Origin: Rhodeus uyekii
Lineage: Eukaryota; Chordata; Actinopteri; Cypriniformes; Acheilognathidae
NCBI GenBank assembly: GCA_037043235.1
Contig: JAWRVZ010000247.1
Coordinates: 1 to 64,000 of the forward strand
DNA: 64,000 nucleotides
Direction: 5' to 3'
Positions 20,376 to 30,604 of the stretch are shown in pieces. A program made the translations under genes and the position numbers. The notes beneath the pieces are model-generated. The model saw only the letters and a list, made by a program, of their open reading frames with translations, searched no databases and was not told where the DNA came from. Numbering within the stretch: the first letter of the stretch is position 1; each line of letters begins with the position of its first letter.

Positions 20376-21395
20376 ATTAGCCCAGTTCTGTCAAACCTGC
20401 ACTGGCTTCCTATTAAACACCGAAAACACCGAATACATTTTAAAATCTTGCTAATTACTTACAAAGCATTAAATGGTTTAGCTCCACAGTACTTGAGCGA
20501 TCTCTTAACACATTATAGTCCTTCACGTCTATTGCGATCCCAAAATACTGACCAGCTTATAATACCTAGAATATCAAAGTCAACTGCTGGCGGTCGATCC
20601 TTTTCCTATTTAGCTCCTAAACTCTGGAACAGTCTTCCTATTACAGTTCGGGAAGCAGACACACTCTGTCAGTTTAAATGTAGACTAAAAACACATCTCT
20701 TCAACCTGGCATACACATAACACATTATACATACATTTTTAATCCAAATCATGTAAAATGATTGTTAGGCTGCATAATTTAGATCAACCGGAACCGGGAA
20801 CATTCCCATAACACCTGATGTACTCGATACATCAGAAGAAGAATGGCATCTACGCTGATATTGGTCTGTTTATTCCGAGGTTACCGTGGTCAGCCGGATC
20901 CGGGCCGTATCCAGATCAGATGAAGGACCTGCACCTGGACACGAGCACAGCACTGCCCTGAAGTGTCTGCGGAGATCGTGACTCTACTAGACCCTCCCCT
21001 GTGACGATCATGAACCCATCTCTAACCGGACCAAATTGGACTTCATATTGGACTTGAATTGTTGTATAATAATCATGTACTGTTTGGCTGTTGGCCAGAG
21101 GAGAACTGGTCCCCCGACTGAGCCTGGTTTCTCCCAAGGTTTTTTCTCCATTCTATTCTTCATTCGTTACGTCACCTGCCGGAGTTTTGGTTCCTTGCCG
21201 CTGTCGCCTATGGCTTGCTCAGTTGGGGAAACTTAACACTTAAAATTCATCAATTGTATTGATTCAGCTGCTCTTTTGGGGCTTCTGTTCAGCCAAACAA
21301 ACTTTGTTTATATTGTATTTCCTGTAAAGCTGCTTTGAAACAATCTACATTGTAAAAAGCGCTATATAAATAAAGGTGACTTGACTTGACTTGAC
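20376..21395 (+). mobile_element. 5'-truncated L2 LINE: ORF2 C-terminus plus 3' UTR
   Basis: Starts inside ORF2 (ISPVLSNLHWLPIKH) and runs to LKTHLFNLAYT with stop near 20720, followed by the full 3' UTR and a TGACTTGACTTGACTTGAC tail. It contains a 9 bp duplication (AAACACCG twice near 20420). It closely matches the copy at 12.1-13.0 kb. Confidence 0.92.
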
Positions 21396-21955
21396 CAGTG
21401 GACGGGGAAGGGGACATTGCAAGCGGTGCGTGAGAAAGCAGAAGTCCGGCAAGAGGGCGGAGGTCCATGCTAGGCTAAAAACAAACCCTAGCTGGCCGGC
21501 TCTTCCGTCCATCCTGCTCTCCAATGTCTGTTCCCTGGACAACAAATTGGACTACATCCTACTCCAGCAAACTACACGGTGTGAACTCTTTCAGCTCAGT
21601 GAAATTGAATCAGTAGCATTGAATCAGTTCTTGCTTCTTGTTCTTGCAACACAGAATGGTGCAATAACTCAGTGCTAGTTTCCAGTAACTGCTCATCGCA
21701 GTTCAACTTGCTTTCCCTGGGATCGAACCCATGACCTTGGCACTGTAAACACCAATGCTCTACCGAATGAGCTACAGGAATGCTATGTATTATAGACATA
21801 AAGGTTATGTCTAACCATAGCTGATGCAAGGAAGTCCCTTCACAGAGTTAACACGCGGAAGGCGACTGGACCAGACAACATTCCTGGTAGGATGCTCAGA
21901 GAATTTGCAAACCAACTGGAAGATCTTTTCACAGACTTCTTCAACATCTCTCTGA
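21396..21955 (+). mobile_element. CR1/Rex-type LINE fragments interrupted by a SINE
   Basis: The first part (21396-21590) encodes CKRCVRKQKSGKRAEVHARL then L-P-S-I-L-L-S-N-V-C-S-L-D-N-K-L-D-Y, the start of a LINE endonuclease. The last part (21825-21955) encodes RVNTRKATGPDNIPGRMLRE, the fingers of its reverse transcriptase. A SINE sits between them. Much of the endonuclease is missing. Confidence 0.75.
21600..21790 (-). repeat. tRNA-derived SINE, minus strand
   Basis: On the minus strand there is an A box (TAGCTCATTCGG, 21763-21774) and a B box (GGGTTCGATCC, 21720-21730) spaced as in a tRNA head. It is not a tRNA gene: the acceptor stem does not pair properly, and it continues into a SINE body shared with the copies at 30.8 and 31.4 kb. 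Confidence 0.75.
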
Positions 21956-22690
21956 GTACCGTAGTTCCAACGTGCTTCAAAGTGCACTTTCTGTAGCTCC
22001 CTCCCTTCTTGAGTTTGCGCCTGGGATGGTAAAAGCCTTCCTTCATCCCAGGCCAGGCTATGTGCCTAAAGTGCCTACTCATGTGGCCAGGTCTATAGTG
22101 CTGCAGACCTTCTGCCCTCCCCCCTTCGGTGACCAGGCATTTAAAAACAAGGTCTGTCCAGTGTGAGCACTGGACACTTACGTACACAGGCTGCCCCTTG
22201 GCGCAAGTCAGACCAGTTATTTGTTTGCCTACTTTAACCTACCTACTAACATACTTTAAGCATGTGGATAGTCGAGGCTATCACCCTAGCTTATGAGTCG
22301 GCCGGATCCCCCTCGCCTCTAAGGGTCCGTGCCCACTTCACTAGGAGCTTAGCTGCCTCAAAGACCCTTATCTCAGGTATGTCACTATCTGATGTCTGTG
22401 ATGCGGAAGGACGGTCCTCCCCGCACACTTTCTTGAGGTTTTACCAGCTTGACCTCAACTCCGCTCCGGGAACACGTCTCGGGTTACGTATGTAACCATA
22501 GTTCCCTGAAGAGGGAACGAGACGCTGCGGCTTTGGCCTCAGCTCCTCAAAATTTTTAGCACCCCTGAAATTTTTTCAGAATCCTGAGAAGATGGGTAGC
22601 TGTGAGCTCACCCATGAGGTTTACCTCTACCAAACCATCTCGCTTACTCTTCTATGCCTCCGGCTTATATACAGGCACCAATTACATATA
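21956..22690 (+). pseudogene. DIRS1-like tyrosine recombinase fragment and 3' terminal region
   Basis: Broken frames read F-A-P-G-M-V-K-A-F-L-H-P-R-P-G-Y-V-P-K-V-P and L-Q-T-F-C-P-P-P-F, then frame 22262-22495 gives WIVEAITLAYESAGSPSPLR and H-F-T-R-S-L-A-A-S, ending S-S-P-H-T-F-L-R-F-Y. The H-x-x-R and terminal Y are catalytic features of tyrosine recombinases, used by DIRS elements in place of a DDE integrase. The following CCATAGTTCCCTGAAGAGGG...GAGACGCTGCG is a typical DIRS terminal sequence in fish. Confidence 0.85.
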
Positions 22691-22739
22691 GCGCCTTCTA
22701 GTGGCTGCTAATGGAAATATGGCATAGATGCATTTTAAC

Positions 22740-23118
22740 AAAGAAAAAACAAATATACACACACACATAGCATTCTCTATTGTTACAATGGAAACAGAAA
22801 GAGGAGAAGAGAACTGTCTGAGGACTTGAGAATCAAAATTGTGGAAAAATATCAACAATCTCAAGGTTCCATTTCCATTTCCAGAGATCCAGATGTTCCT
22901 TTGTCCAACATTATCAAGAAGTTTGCAACTAATGGCACTGTAGCTAAACCTCCCTGGATGTGAACGCAAGATAGATGAAAAATAGATGAAAAGTTGGATA
23001 AACAGGTGGATAAACAGCCCCAAACAAATCCCCAAGATATTCAAGCTGTCCTGCATGCTCAGGGTGCATCAGTGCCAGCACAAACTATCTGTCGACATTT
23101 GAATGAAATGAAACGCTT
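22740..23118 (+). pseudogene. Tc1-like transposase, 5' part (interrupted by LTR element 2)
   Basis: Decayed reading frames give ELSEDLRIKIVEKYQQSQGS, the N-terminal helix-turn-helix of a Tc1 transposase, and N-I-I-K-K-F-A-T-N-G-T-V. It breaks at ATGAAACGCTT, and the sequence continues at 26263 after the LTR element. A second family member at 31.8-32.0 kb shows the uninterrupted order. Confidence 0.8.
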
Positions 23119-23530
23119 TGTCACGGCTCTGTCATTCCGGTTTGGTCTTTTCTAGTGTCTGTTGACAGAGCCCTGGCACTGCCCCTTTGTAGTGTCTTGT
23201 CATTGTGTAACCCCTCCCACCTTGTTACCTCGTTTCCCTTGAGTGTTGTCAGCTGTTCTCAGCTCGTTACCTCTCCTCATGTGTTCCCTATTTAATCCCA
23301 GTGTGTTTGCTGTCCTGTGTCGTGTCGTTATCATTTGTGAGATGTGTTCCTGGTTCTCCCTGTTCCTCTTGAGCGCCCTTTGTTATGTTTTGTTTTCAGT
23401 TTGTTCTAGTTAAGTTATGTTTTCCCCCTCGTGGGTATTTCTTTTGTGAGTTCTGATTTATGTTTCTTTTTGTTATAATAAATCCTTACTTTTACCCCGC
23501 AATTGAGTCCTCCCGTATCAATTCGTGACA
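23119..23530 (+). repeat. 5' LTR of short LTR element 2
   Basis: TGTCACGGCTC...ATTCGTGACA; AATAAATCC near 23479 is the polyadenylation signal. Its last ~45 bp pair with the first internal bases (see the hairpin finding). Confidence 0.93.
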
Positions 23531-23583
23531 GAACGACACGACCAATTGAGGACTCAGCGGGGAAGGATTTCTGTTCCGCCACC

Positions 23584-24456
23584 ATGTACTCCAGTCCGCA
23601 CTTTCTTCGGGGGCTGCAGGTCAAGAAACTGCGCTCCCTTCGCCAACACGGAGCGGGTTTAAGAATGTTTGCTGAGGAGTTCAGCCATGCTGCTGCTGGG
23701 CTAAGCTATAATGATGCTGCACTAAAGGACCTTTTTAACATGGCCCTTGATATGCCCCAAAGCTGGAGGAGAATGGATGATCTATACCACCTGAGCTTCT
23801 GGGGGTTTGTGGATGCTCTCATCATCCCGCCCATCGCATCGCCCCCAGCTGCTCACCCTGCCGGCCAGGAGGCCGTCCCACAGACCTCGCTGCCTGACCT
23901 GCCGGCCGACCCAGAGCCCGGTCTGCCTGACCCGACGGCCGACCCAGAGCCCGGTCTGCCTGACCCGCCGACCGACCCAGAGCCCTGTCTGCCTGACCCG
24001 CCGGCGCCCCGTGCGCGCCTCGCCCTGCCGGCGCCCCGTGCGCTCCTCGCCCTGCCGGCGCCCCGTGCGCGCCTCGCCCTGCCGGCGCCGCTGGCTGACC
24101 TTGAACTTTTGCCGCCTGACCACCCTGAACTCTTGCCGCCTGAACTCTGCCTGTCTGAACTTTTGTGGTCCGTCCCGCCGACCCCGCTGGAGCCCACCTG
24201 GCTCAACCCGCCGGTTCCGCCTGATTTTCCGGCCGTGCCGGAGCCCACTTGGCTCACCCCACCGGATCCGCCGGACCCGCCGGCCGTGCCGGAGCCCACC
24301 TGGCTCAACCCGCCGGCCCTACCAGACTCTGCCTGGCTGGTTCCCCCGGCGCCACCCTGGCTCCCTGCCAGGACCCCTGATCCCCTGGAGCCACAATGGC
24401 TCATCCCTCCTGCCCCTTCCTGGACTCTGTGTTTAATTTTTTTTTTCCTTCCCTAG
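23584..24456 (+). CDS. Gag-like/proline-rich protein of LTR element 2, copy 1
   Basis: Starts at ATG 23584 in an optimal GCCACCATG context; 290 residues. Residues 1-90 resemble the second half of a gypsy capsid: L-R-S-L-R-Q-H-G-A-G-L-R-M-F-A-E-E-F, then D-A-A-L-K-D-L-F-N-M-A-L-D. Next come three 11-residue P-A-D-P-E-P-G-L-P-D-P units and three 9-residue A-P-R-A-R-L-A-L-P units, then P-E-P-T-W-L-x-P-P repeats and the P-A-P-S-W-T-L tail, read through to a few hydrophobic residues. No zinc knuckle or protease. Probably made as a structural or mobilisation protein, but the function is unknown. Confidence 0.75.
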   Translation: MYSSPHFLRGLQVKKLRSLRQHGAGLRMFAEEFSHAAAGLSYNDAALKDLFNMALDMPQSWRRMDDLYHLSFWGFVDALIIPPIASPPAAHPAGQEAVPQTSLPDLPADPEPGLPDPTADPEPGLPDPPTDPEPCLPDPPAPRARLALPAPRALLALPAPRARLALPAPLADLELLPPDHPELLPPELCLSELLWSVPPTPLEPTWLNPPVPPDFPAVPEPTWLTPPDPPDPPAVPEPTWLNPPALPDSAWLVPPAPPWLPARTPDPLEPQWLIPPAPSWTLCLIFFFLP

Positions 24457-24466
24457 GTTGTGGAAT

Positions 24467-24650
24467 TTCCTGGTTCTCCCTGTTCCTCTTGAGCGCCCTT
24501 TGTTATGTCTTGTTTTCAGTTTGTTCTAGTTAAGTTATGTTTTCCCCCTCGTGGGTATTTCTTTTGTGAGTTCTGATTTATGTTTCTTTTTGTTATAATA
24601 AATCCTTACTTTTACCCCGCAATTGAGTCCTCCCGTATCAATTCGTGACA
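24467..24650 (+). repeat. Truncated internal LTR of short LTR element 2
   Basis: Starts at TCCTGGTTCTCCCTG within the LTR, lacks U3 and joins directly to the end of the first interior copy (GTTGTGGAATT). It ends with the same ATTCGTGACA. Confidence 0.92.
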
Positions 24651-24703
24651 GAACGACGCGACCAATTGAGGACTCAGCGGGGAAGGATTTCTGTTCCGCC
24701 ACC

Positions 24704-25648
24704 ATGTACTCCAGTCCGCACTTTCTTCGGGGGCTGCAGGTCAAGAAACTGCGCTCCCTTCGCCAACACGGAGCGGGTTTAAGAATGTTTGCTGAGGAGT
24801 TCAGCCATGCTGCTGCTGGGCTAAGCTATAATGATGCTGCACTAAAGGACCTTTTTAACATGGCCCTTGATATGCCCCAAAGCTGGAGGAGAATGGATGA
24901 TCTATACCACCTGAGCTTCTGGGGGTTTGTGGATGCTCTCATCATCCCGCCCATCACATCGCCCCCAGCTGCTCACCCTGCCGGCCAGGAGGCCGTCCCA
25001 CAGACCTCGCTGCCTGACCCGCCGGCCGACCCAGAGCCCGGTCTGCCTGACCCGCCGGCCGACGCAGAGCCCGGTCTGCCTGACCCGCCGGCCGACCCAG
25101 AGCCCGGTCTGCCTGACCCGCCGGCCGACCCAGAGCCCGGTCTGCCTGACCCGCCGGCCAACCCAGAGCCCGGTCTGCCTGACCCGCCGACCGACCCAGA
25201 GCCCTGTCTGCCTGACCCGCCGGCGCCCCGTGCGCGCCTCGCCCTGCCGGCGCCCCGTGCGCGCCTCGCCCTGCCGGCGCCGCTGGCTGACCTTGAACTT
25301 TTGCCGCCTGACCACCCTGAACTCTTGCCGCCTGAACTCTGCCTGTCTGAACTTTTGTGGTCCGTCCCGCCGACCCCGCTGGAGCCCACCTGGCTCAACC
25401 CGCCGGTTCCGCCTGATTTTCCGGCCGTGCCGGAGCCCACTTGGCTCACCCCACCGGATCCGCCGGACCCGCCAGCCGTGCCGGAGCCCACCTGGCTCAA
25501 CCCGCCGGCCCTACCAGACTCTGCCTGGCTGGTTCCCCCGGCGCCACCCTGGCTCCCTGCCAGGACCCCTGATCCCCTGGAGCCACAATGGCTCATCCCT
25601 CCTGCCCCTTCCTGGACTCTGTGTTTAATTTTTTTTTTCCTTCCCTAG
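24704..25648 (+). CDS. Gag-like/proline-rich protein of LTR element 2, copy 2
   Basis: Same start (GCCACCATG at 24704) and same head as copy 1; 314 residues. It has six P-A-D-P-E-P-G-L-P-D-P units (three in copy 1) and two A-P-R-A-R-L-A-L-P units (three in copy 1). Apart from repeat number, the copies are almost identical, so the repeat number changed after or during the duplication. Confidence 0.75.
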   Translation: MYSSPHFLRGLQVKKLRSLRQHGAGLRMFAEEFSHAAAGLSYNDAALKDLFNMALDMPQSWRRMDDLYHLSFWGFVDALIIPPITSPPAAHPAGQEAVPQTSLPDPPADPEPGLPDPPADAEPGLPDPPADPEPGLPDPPADPEPGLPDPPANPEPGLPDPPTDPEPCLPDPPAPRARLALPAPRARLALPAPLADLELLPPDHPELLPPELCLSELLWSVPPTPLEPTWLNPPVPPDFPAVPEPTWLTPPDPPDPPAVPEPTWLNPPALPDSAWLVPPAPPWLPARTPDPLEPQWLIPPAPSWTLCLIFFFLP

Positions 25649-25850
25649 GTTGTGGAATTTGGTTATTTTCTGGTTTGGAATTGCCTTTGTGTCCTTTTTT
25701 TCATGAACTGTCTTTAGTTGTTGATTTGGTCTGTTTGCCCTCCTTCCCATGTATTCGAGAGTTCCCTGTCTGGTATGTATCTTTCATGGTGTTTTGTCTC
25801 TTTGGGTTCTAGTAGGAACGCCAGGTGGCGTCCCTTTAGAGGGGGGGTAG

Positions 25851-26262
25851 TGTCACGGCTCTGTCATTCCGGTTTGGTCTTTTCTAGTGTCTGTTGACAG
25901 AGCCCTGGCACTGCCCCTTTGTAGTGTCTTGTCATTGTGTAACCCCTCCCACCTTGTTACCTCGTTTCCCTTGAGTGTTGTCAGCTGTTCTCAGCTCGTT
26001 ACCTCTCCTCATGTGTTCCCTATTTAATCCCAGTGTGTTTGCTGTCCTGTGTCGTGTCGTTATCATTTGTGAGATGTGTTCCTGGTTCTCCCTGTTCCTC
26101 TTGAGCGCCCTTTGTTATGTCTTGTTTTCAGTTTGTTCTAGTTAAGTTATGTTTTCCCCCTCGTGGGTATTTCTTTTGTGAGTTCTGATTTATGTTTCTT
26201 TTTGTTATAATAAATCCTTACTTTTACCCCGCAATTGAGTCCTCCCGTATCAATTCGTGACA
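25851..26262 (+). repeat. 3' LTR of short LTR element 2
   Basis: A 412 bp match to 23119-23530 with very few differences. Confidence 0.93.
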
Positions 26263-27131
26263 CGCTTTGGCAGGAGACCCAGGCGGACCCACTGCTAACA
26301 TAAAGAGACATAAAAAAACAAGACTACAGTTTGCCTACTAGGAAAACATCTTGTGGACAGATGAGGCAAAGATAGAGCTTTTTGGTAAAGCACATAATTC
26401 TACTGTTTACCAAAAATGAAATAAGGTATACAAAGAAAAGAAAGCAGTACCTACAGTCAAATACGGTGGAGGTTCAGAGATATTTTGGGGTTGTTTTGCT
26501 GCCTCTGGCACTGGATGCCTTGACTGTGTGCAAGGCATTGTGAAATATGAGGATTACCAAAGGATTTTGTGTCGCAATGTGTCAGAAAGCTGGGTTTGCA
26601 TCTGAGATCGTCCGAGATTCCAGCAAGTCAATGACCCCAAACATACTTCAAAAATCAACCAGAAATGGATAGCAATAAAGCGCTGAAGAGTTCTGAAGTG
26701 GGCAGAAATGAGTCCAGATCTAAATCTCATGAACACCTGCGATGAGATCTTAAAAAATCTTGCTGTTGGGAAAAGGCGCCCTACCAATATGAGAGACCTG
26801 AGGCAGTTTTCAAAGGAAGAGTGGTCCAAAATTCTGGGTGAGAAGTGTAAGAAGCTTATTGATGGTTGTAGGAAGCGATTGTTATCAGTTATTTTTCCAA
26901 AGGGTGTGCAACCAAATATTAAGTTAAGGGTGCCAATTAATTTTTCCAGCCTGTTTTTAAAGTTTTGTGTGAAGTTATGTCAAATTTATCTTTTTTTGTT
27001 GTTGTTCCAATACACACAGAGGGAATAAACATGAGTATAGCAAAACGTGTTAATGCAGTACTTTTCTGTGAGCGATACTTGATTTTCTGGAAAACAATTC
27101 AGGGGTGCCAACAATTTTGGCCATGACTGTA
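26263..27131 (+). pseudogene. Tc1-like transposase, 3' part and terminal repeat
   Basis: Continues the transposase broken at 23118: I-L-W-T-D-E-A-K-I-E-L-F-G (first catalytic D region), V-K-Y-G-G-G-S and N-D-P-K-H-T-S-K (second catalytic D), then L-N-L-M-N-T-C-D-E-I-L-K-N-L, where the usual P-D-L-N-P-I-E-x-x-W is altered and the catalytic acid region is lost. Several stop codons. It ends with the Tc1-type terminus GGGGTGCCAACAATTTTGGC and CATGACTGTA, shared with 32.5 kb. Confidence 0.88.
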
Positions 27132-28515
27132 TCTGGGTATGGTGATTGATAACAAGTTAAACATACACACAGTTTGTTGTCTTCTTATCAGGATAGAGAG
27201 CAATTGGGAGGAGGTTTAGGAATTAATTTATACCAACTGCTATTTGTATGTTAATTCGTCTGTAACTATGGGTAATATGGAGATTTAATCCATATTAGTA
27301 TTTTTAATACTATTCTTATATCTTTGTTTTAAATGTTTAATGGAGAAACGGGTCCTAAGAGATGAATAAAACTTAACTGAATTAATGAAGAAAAGTTATG
27401 CAAAATCAGGGACTATACCTGGAGAAGTTGACAATGCCCTGGAAGTCTCCCGGAATGAGAACTATAAGGGAAATGATTGTGTTGAAAATGAGGGCTGGAG
27501 ATGGAGTACGCCTGTGCATGTGAGCCATGGCCAGGATGTTAGGCTGAAAGACAAGGAATCATACTGTTCAAGAACATTGGTTAATTATATAGTATATAGG
27601 ATAGTTTACCCAAAAATGAAAATTCTTGTCCAGCAACTGCTTAGTTACTGACATTGTTCTAAATGTCTTTTGTGTTCAGCAGAAGAAAGAAATTCATACA
27701 GATATGGAAAAACTTGAGAGTGAGTAAATAGTAAATTGTTGGGTAAACTATCAATTAAATTTTTTATGTTTTGTAGTACACAGATAAAAGCCTTTTCAGA
27801 GGCAATTTTCAGAACTGAAAATATATATCAAAATATATGCATATACAGTAATACCTTGGTTTACGAGTTTAACGGGGCCCAGGAGGCCCACTTCTAGAGA
27901 GTGCCAGGGTGGCGTTGCCTTGGATGCAAGGTTATCTTACCGAGCTCTGATGACAAGGACCTATTAAAACAACTCTAAGTAAGAGGAGGTCTAAACATAG
28001 AACACTCAGCGGACTAGGAGGAGCATAAGAAATTTCTAAATTAGCTAAAATAGGAAAAGTCTTGAGTGAAAGGAAGAGTGTTGCAATGGCAAGAAGACCT
28101 GTCGCCACGGCCAAGCTTAGTCGGGCTCCTCAGAGCACTGCAACTCAAGAGCTACACACAACCAAACCTGCCTATCCACCAGATACCAGTCATAGCAGAG
28201 GTATTTGCCATGGTGACCCCTATGGGACACAGCATTGAGAAACCATGTTAAACCAGTTTAGATGGTGACATATGAGTTTTAGAACAATACATACTGTTTT
28301 ATCCAATTATCATTTTAAAATCATACACTCCAAACTTGGCAGGATGGTCTCAAACATGCACCACAACCTTTTTTGGATTCTAAAGCTGTAACCTTATCGC
28401 TGGTAAACAAATGCTATTTTAGATTCATATAAAAAAAGTATGAAAAAATACTTTTCAGAGTTCAGCAGATATCTTTCCAAAAATTCAAGGTCATCAAAAG
28501 AACTTTGATGTGTCC

Positions 28516-28576
<61 letters not shown>

Positions 28577-29155
28577 CATATACATATATGTGAGAGTCAA
28601 AGGTATTAGTAAATTGATCTGTCTGTTGTCATACAATTTAAAAAATGTATCTATATTGTACACACTTAAGTCTAAATTTACATTTTACCATCTCTTCTGA
28701 GTACTTTCGTGCCCAGATTATCAGCTGATCATAGAGTACATCCTTTCTGCTTAATCAAAAATAAAGTAAAACTGCACTGAGTGGAGAGTGATGGCTGGTG
28801 ATATAGTGCTGGAGACTGGTGTTCAGAATTCTGGTGATTGTGATCGTGTGAAAGAGTCTAGTGCTGTGGGCGTGGTTGAGCTTGAGACATGAAGGGGTAA
28901 CAACCAGGAAAATTACAAATAACTGTACAAATACTGTAAGTATTTTAGAACTAAGATCTAACTATTTTAATATTAAATGGTATGTGTGGTCTAGGCTACT
29001 ATGCTAAATCACAATTTATCAGGAACATCCACATCCACTGAAGTTGCTTGATTGTAGCTGCAAGTCACACAATCAACACCCCCCCCCCCCCCCCACCTAC
29101 TCGAAAAATTAGAACTATTGTAAAAAAAAAAAAATCTGTAGTTAGTGTAAATATA
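27132..29155. other. No gene recognised; (AT)n at 28518-28592 and poly(C) at 29079-29094
   Basis: AT-rich sequence with one long (AT)n tract that switches to TACATATA near its end and a 16 base C run. I see no exon, promoter or clear transposon end. Confidence 0.45.
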
Positions 29156-29160
29156 CCATT

Positions 29161-29474
29161 TGTTACAGACTCAGCCACACCCTCTGCACCAATCTCATTC
29201 ACCCGCTCTCAATCACCGGAATTCTGAACACCTGGCACTCATCAATGACTCTATTTAACCAGCATTCACTCAGTGTCCTGTGTCTGGTCTCGTCTATTGA
29301 ACCCAAGACCTCTCGGCTAACGCCTGATTGTGATATTCTCCTTCCGTGTTTCCTGTGTTGTCTTCGCCTGCCGGAACCTGTCTCTCAAACTTCCATTGCC
29401 CATTTGTTGTGATCTGCTGATTCTCATTAAACCACTAATACTCAAGTCTGTGTCCTGCCTGTTGTGTTATGACA
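29161..29474 (+). mobile_element. Solo LTR, 314 bp, target duplication CCATT
   Basis: TGTTACAGAC...TTATGACA flanked by CCATT at 29156-29160 and 29475-29479. CT-rich, with CTATTTAACC (TATA-like) near 29250 and CATTAAACC near 29427. Same size class as the LTR of element 1. Confidence 0.85.
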
Positions 29475-29479
29475 CCATT

Positions 29480-30604
29480 GTTCTCTGTTGTCACAGTGCA
29501 AGTCAAACTTGCGTGAAATGTTTATTCAGATGTTATGTTTTTCATTTTAATCCATGATTATACTTAGTTTCTTGACATTATTTATTATTGTATGACATTA
29601 ATTGCATTATCTATTTTTGAGAATTATTAAGTAAGAGATAGTCAGTTTGTAGAAATCTAAAACACGTACGGCGTGAGGGGGCTGTAGGCATGCGAGCTAC
29701 ACACCACGCTTAGAGGTACAGAGAGGGTAATGTGTTCCTGATAAGTAGAGGAAAATTACAACTGTGGTTGGTGCATTATTCTTGATATAAATGCTGGAGC
29801 GACCCTCCCTTCTTTGTCACACTCTACAAGGCAACTATGGATGTCTGCATGACTGTCGACCTTTTCTTCCTAGAAAATAAACCTTTATAAAGAAAATGTG
29901 GATATTTGTCTCTTATTCAGAGTTGATGAAAGATTTTGCTACCACACTTGTTACCCCCTTGTTTTACGTAGTTACAGAGTAAGTACATCAACCACGGGCC
30001 ATAATTTAAGGTGCTTGTCATCCCCTTGTTACAGAATAAGTACAATAAAAGTGCTTTTTCTAAGAATAAGCTCTGTTTGTGTCTGGCAATTTTCATAAGG
30101 GAAGTTGGACAGGAGTCCATGCCTGGTGGTTCAAGACCAGCTGCAGCTGAGGAACAGTGAAGACTGAGATCCTCCTGCCCACAGACTGAGCTGGTGGAAG
30201 ATTTTGAGTGAAGGATGTCTCTTGAGCAAAGACATGAGTGCTCAGCTGGATTCAGATGTTCTTTCTACTGAATCATCCAATCCAGGAAGAGACGCTTTCC
30301 AGTATACATCGAAAAAGTATACTTTTGGAGGTTATGGCCTGTGCAGCGTAGATATTTGTTCTTACCTGGAAGCACAAGACACTCAACTCCAGTTGACTCA
30401 GAGTTGTTTACTAGGGAGGTATCACGCATGAAAGCCACCACTTACAGGCTTGATTCCCTCCTGACAAGGTTATTTAAATCTTGTTTTAACCTTTTGTGTC
30501 AATCTGTTCTCAGCATTATTAACAACTCTCTGCACACTGGTGTTGTACCCCAGTTTGGAAAAAGCGTGATATTGATTTGGACAACTTAAATAATTATTGC
30601 CCTA
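29480..30604. other. LTR-like stretch and unassigned sequence
   Basis: Around 29700-29890 GATATAAATG, then AAAATAAACC, suggest an LTR-type promoter and polyadenylation signal; a similar stretch occurs at 49.68-49.74 kb. Around 30440-30590 a weak LINE-like frame (S-V-L-S-I-I-N-N-S-L-H-T-G-V-V-P) resembles L2 fingers. Boundaries could not be set. Confidence 0.35.

Larger units (their letters stand above)
23119..26262 (+). mobile_element. Short LTR retrotransposon 2, pol-less, with duplicated interior; target duplication CGCTT
   Basis: Full 412 bp LTRs lie at 23119-23530 and 25851-26262, flanked by CGCTT at 23114-23118 and 26263-26267. Between them are two interior copies (23531-24466 and 24651-25850) separated by a 5'-truncated LTR (24467-24650). 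The second interior ends with a polypurine tract (AGAGGGGGGG) right before the 3' LTR; the first lacks its last ~200 bp. This layout is best explained by unequal exchange or template switching between copies. No pol domains. It is inserted in a Tc1 transposase gene. Confidence 0.93.

Noticed and set aside
21720..21778. tRNA-like sequence with A and B boxes (also at 30846-30905)
   Set aside because: Belongs to SINEs: stems are mismatched, it continues into SINE body and tail, and three copies share it.
23782..24404. Minus-strand and +2 frames of 113-209 residues rich in Arg/Gly/Ser
   Set aside because: Shadows of the GC-rich proline repeat ORFs of LTR element 2; no start context, opposite to element orientation.
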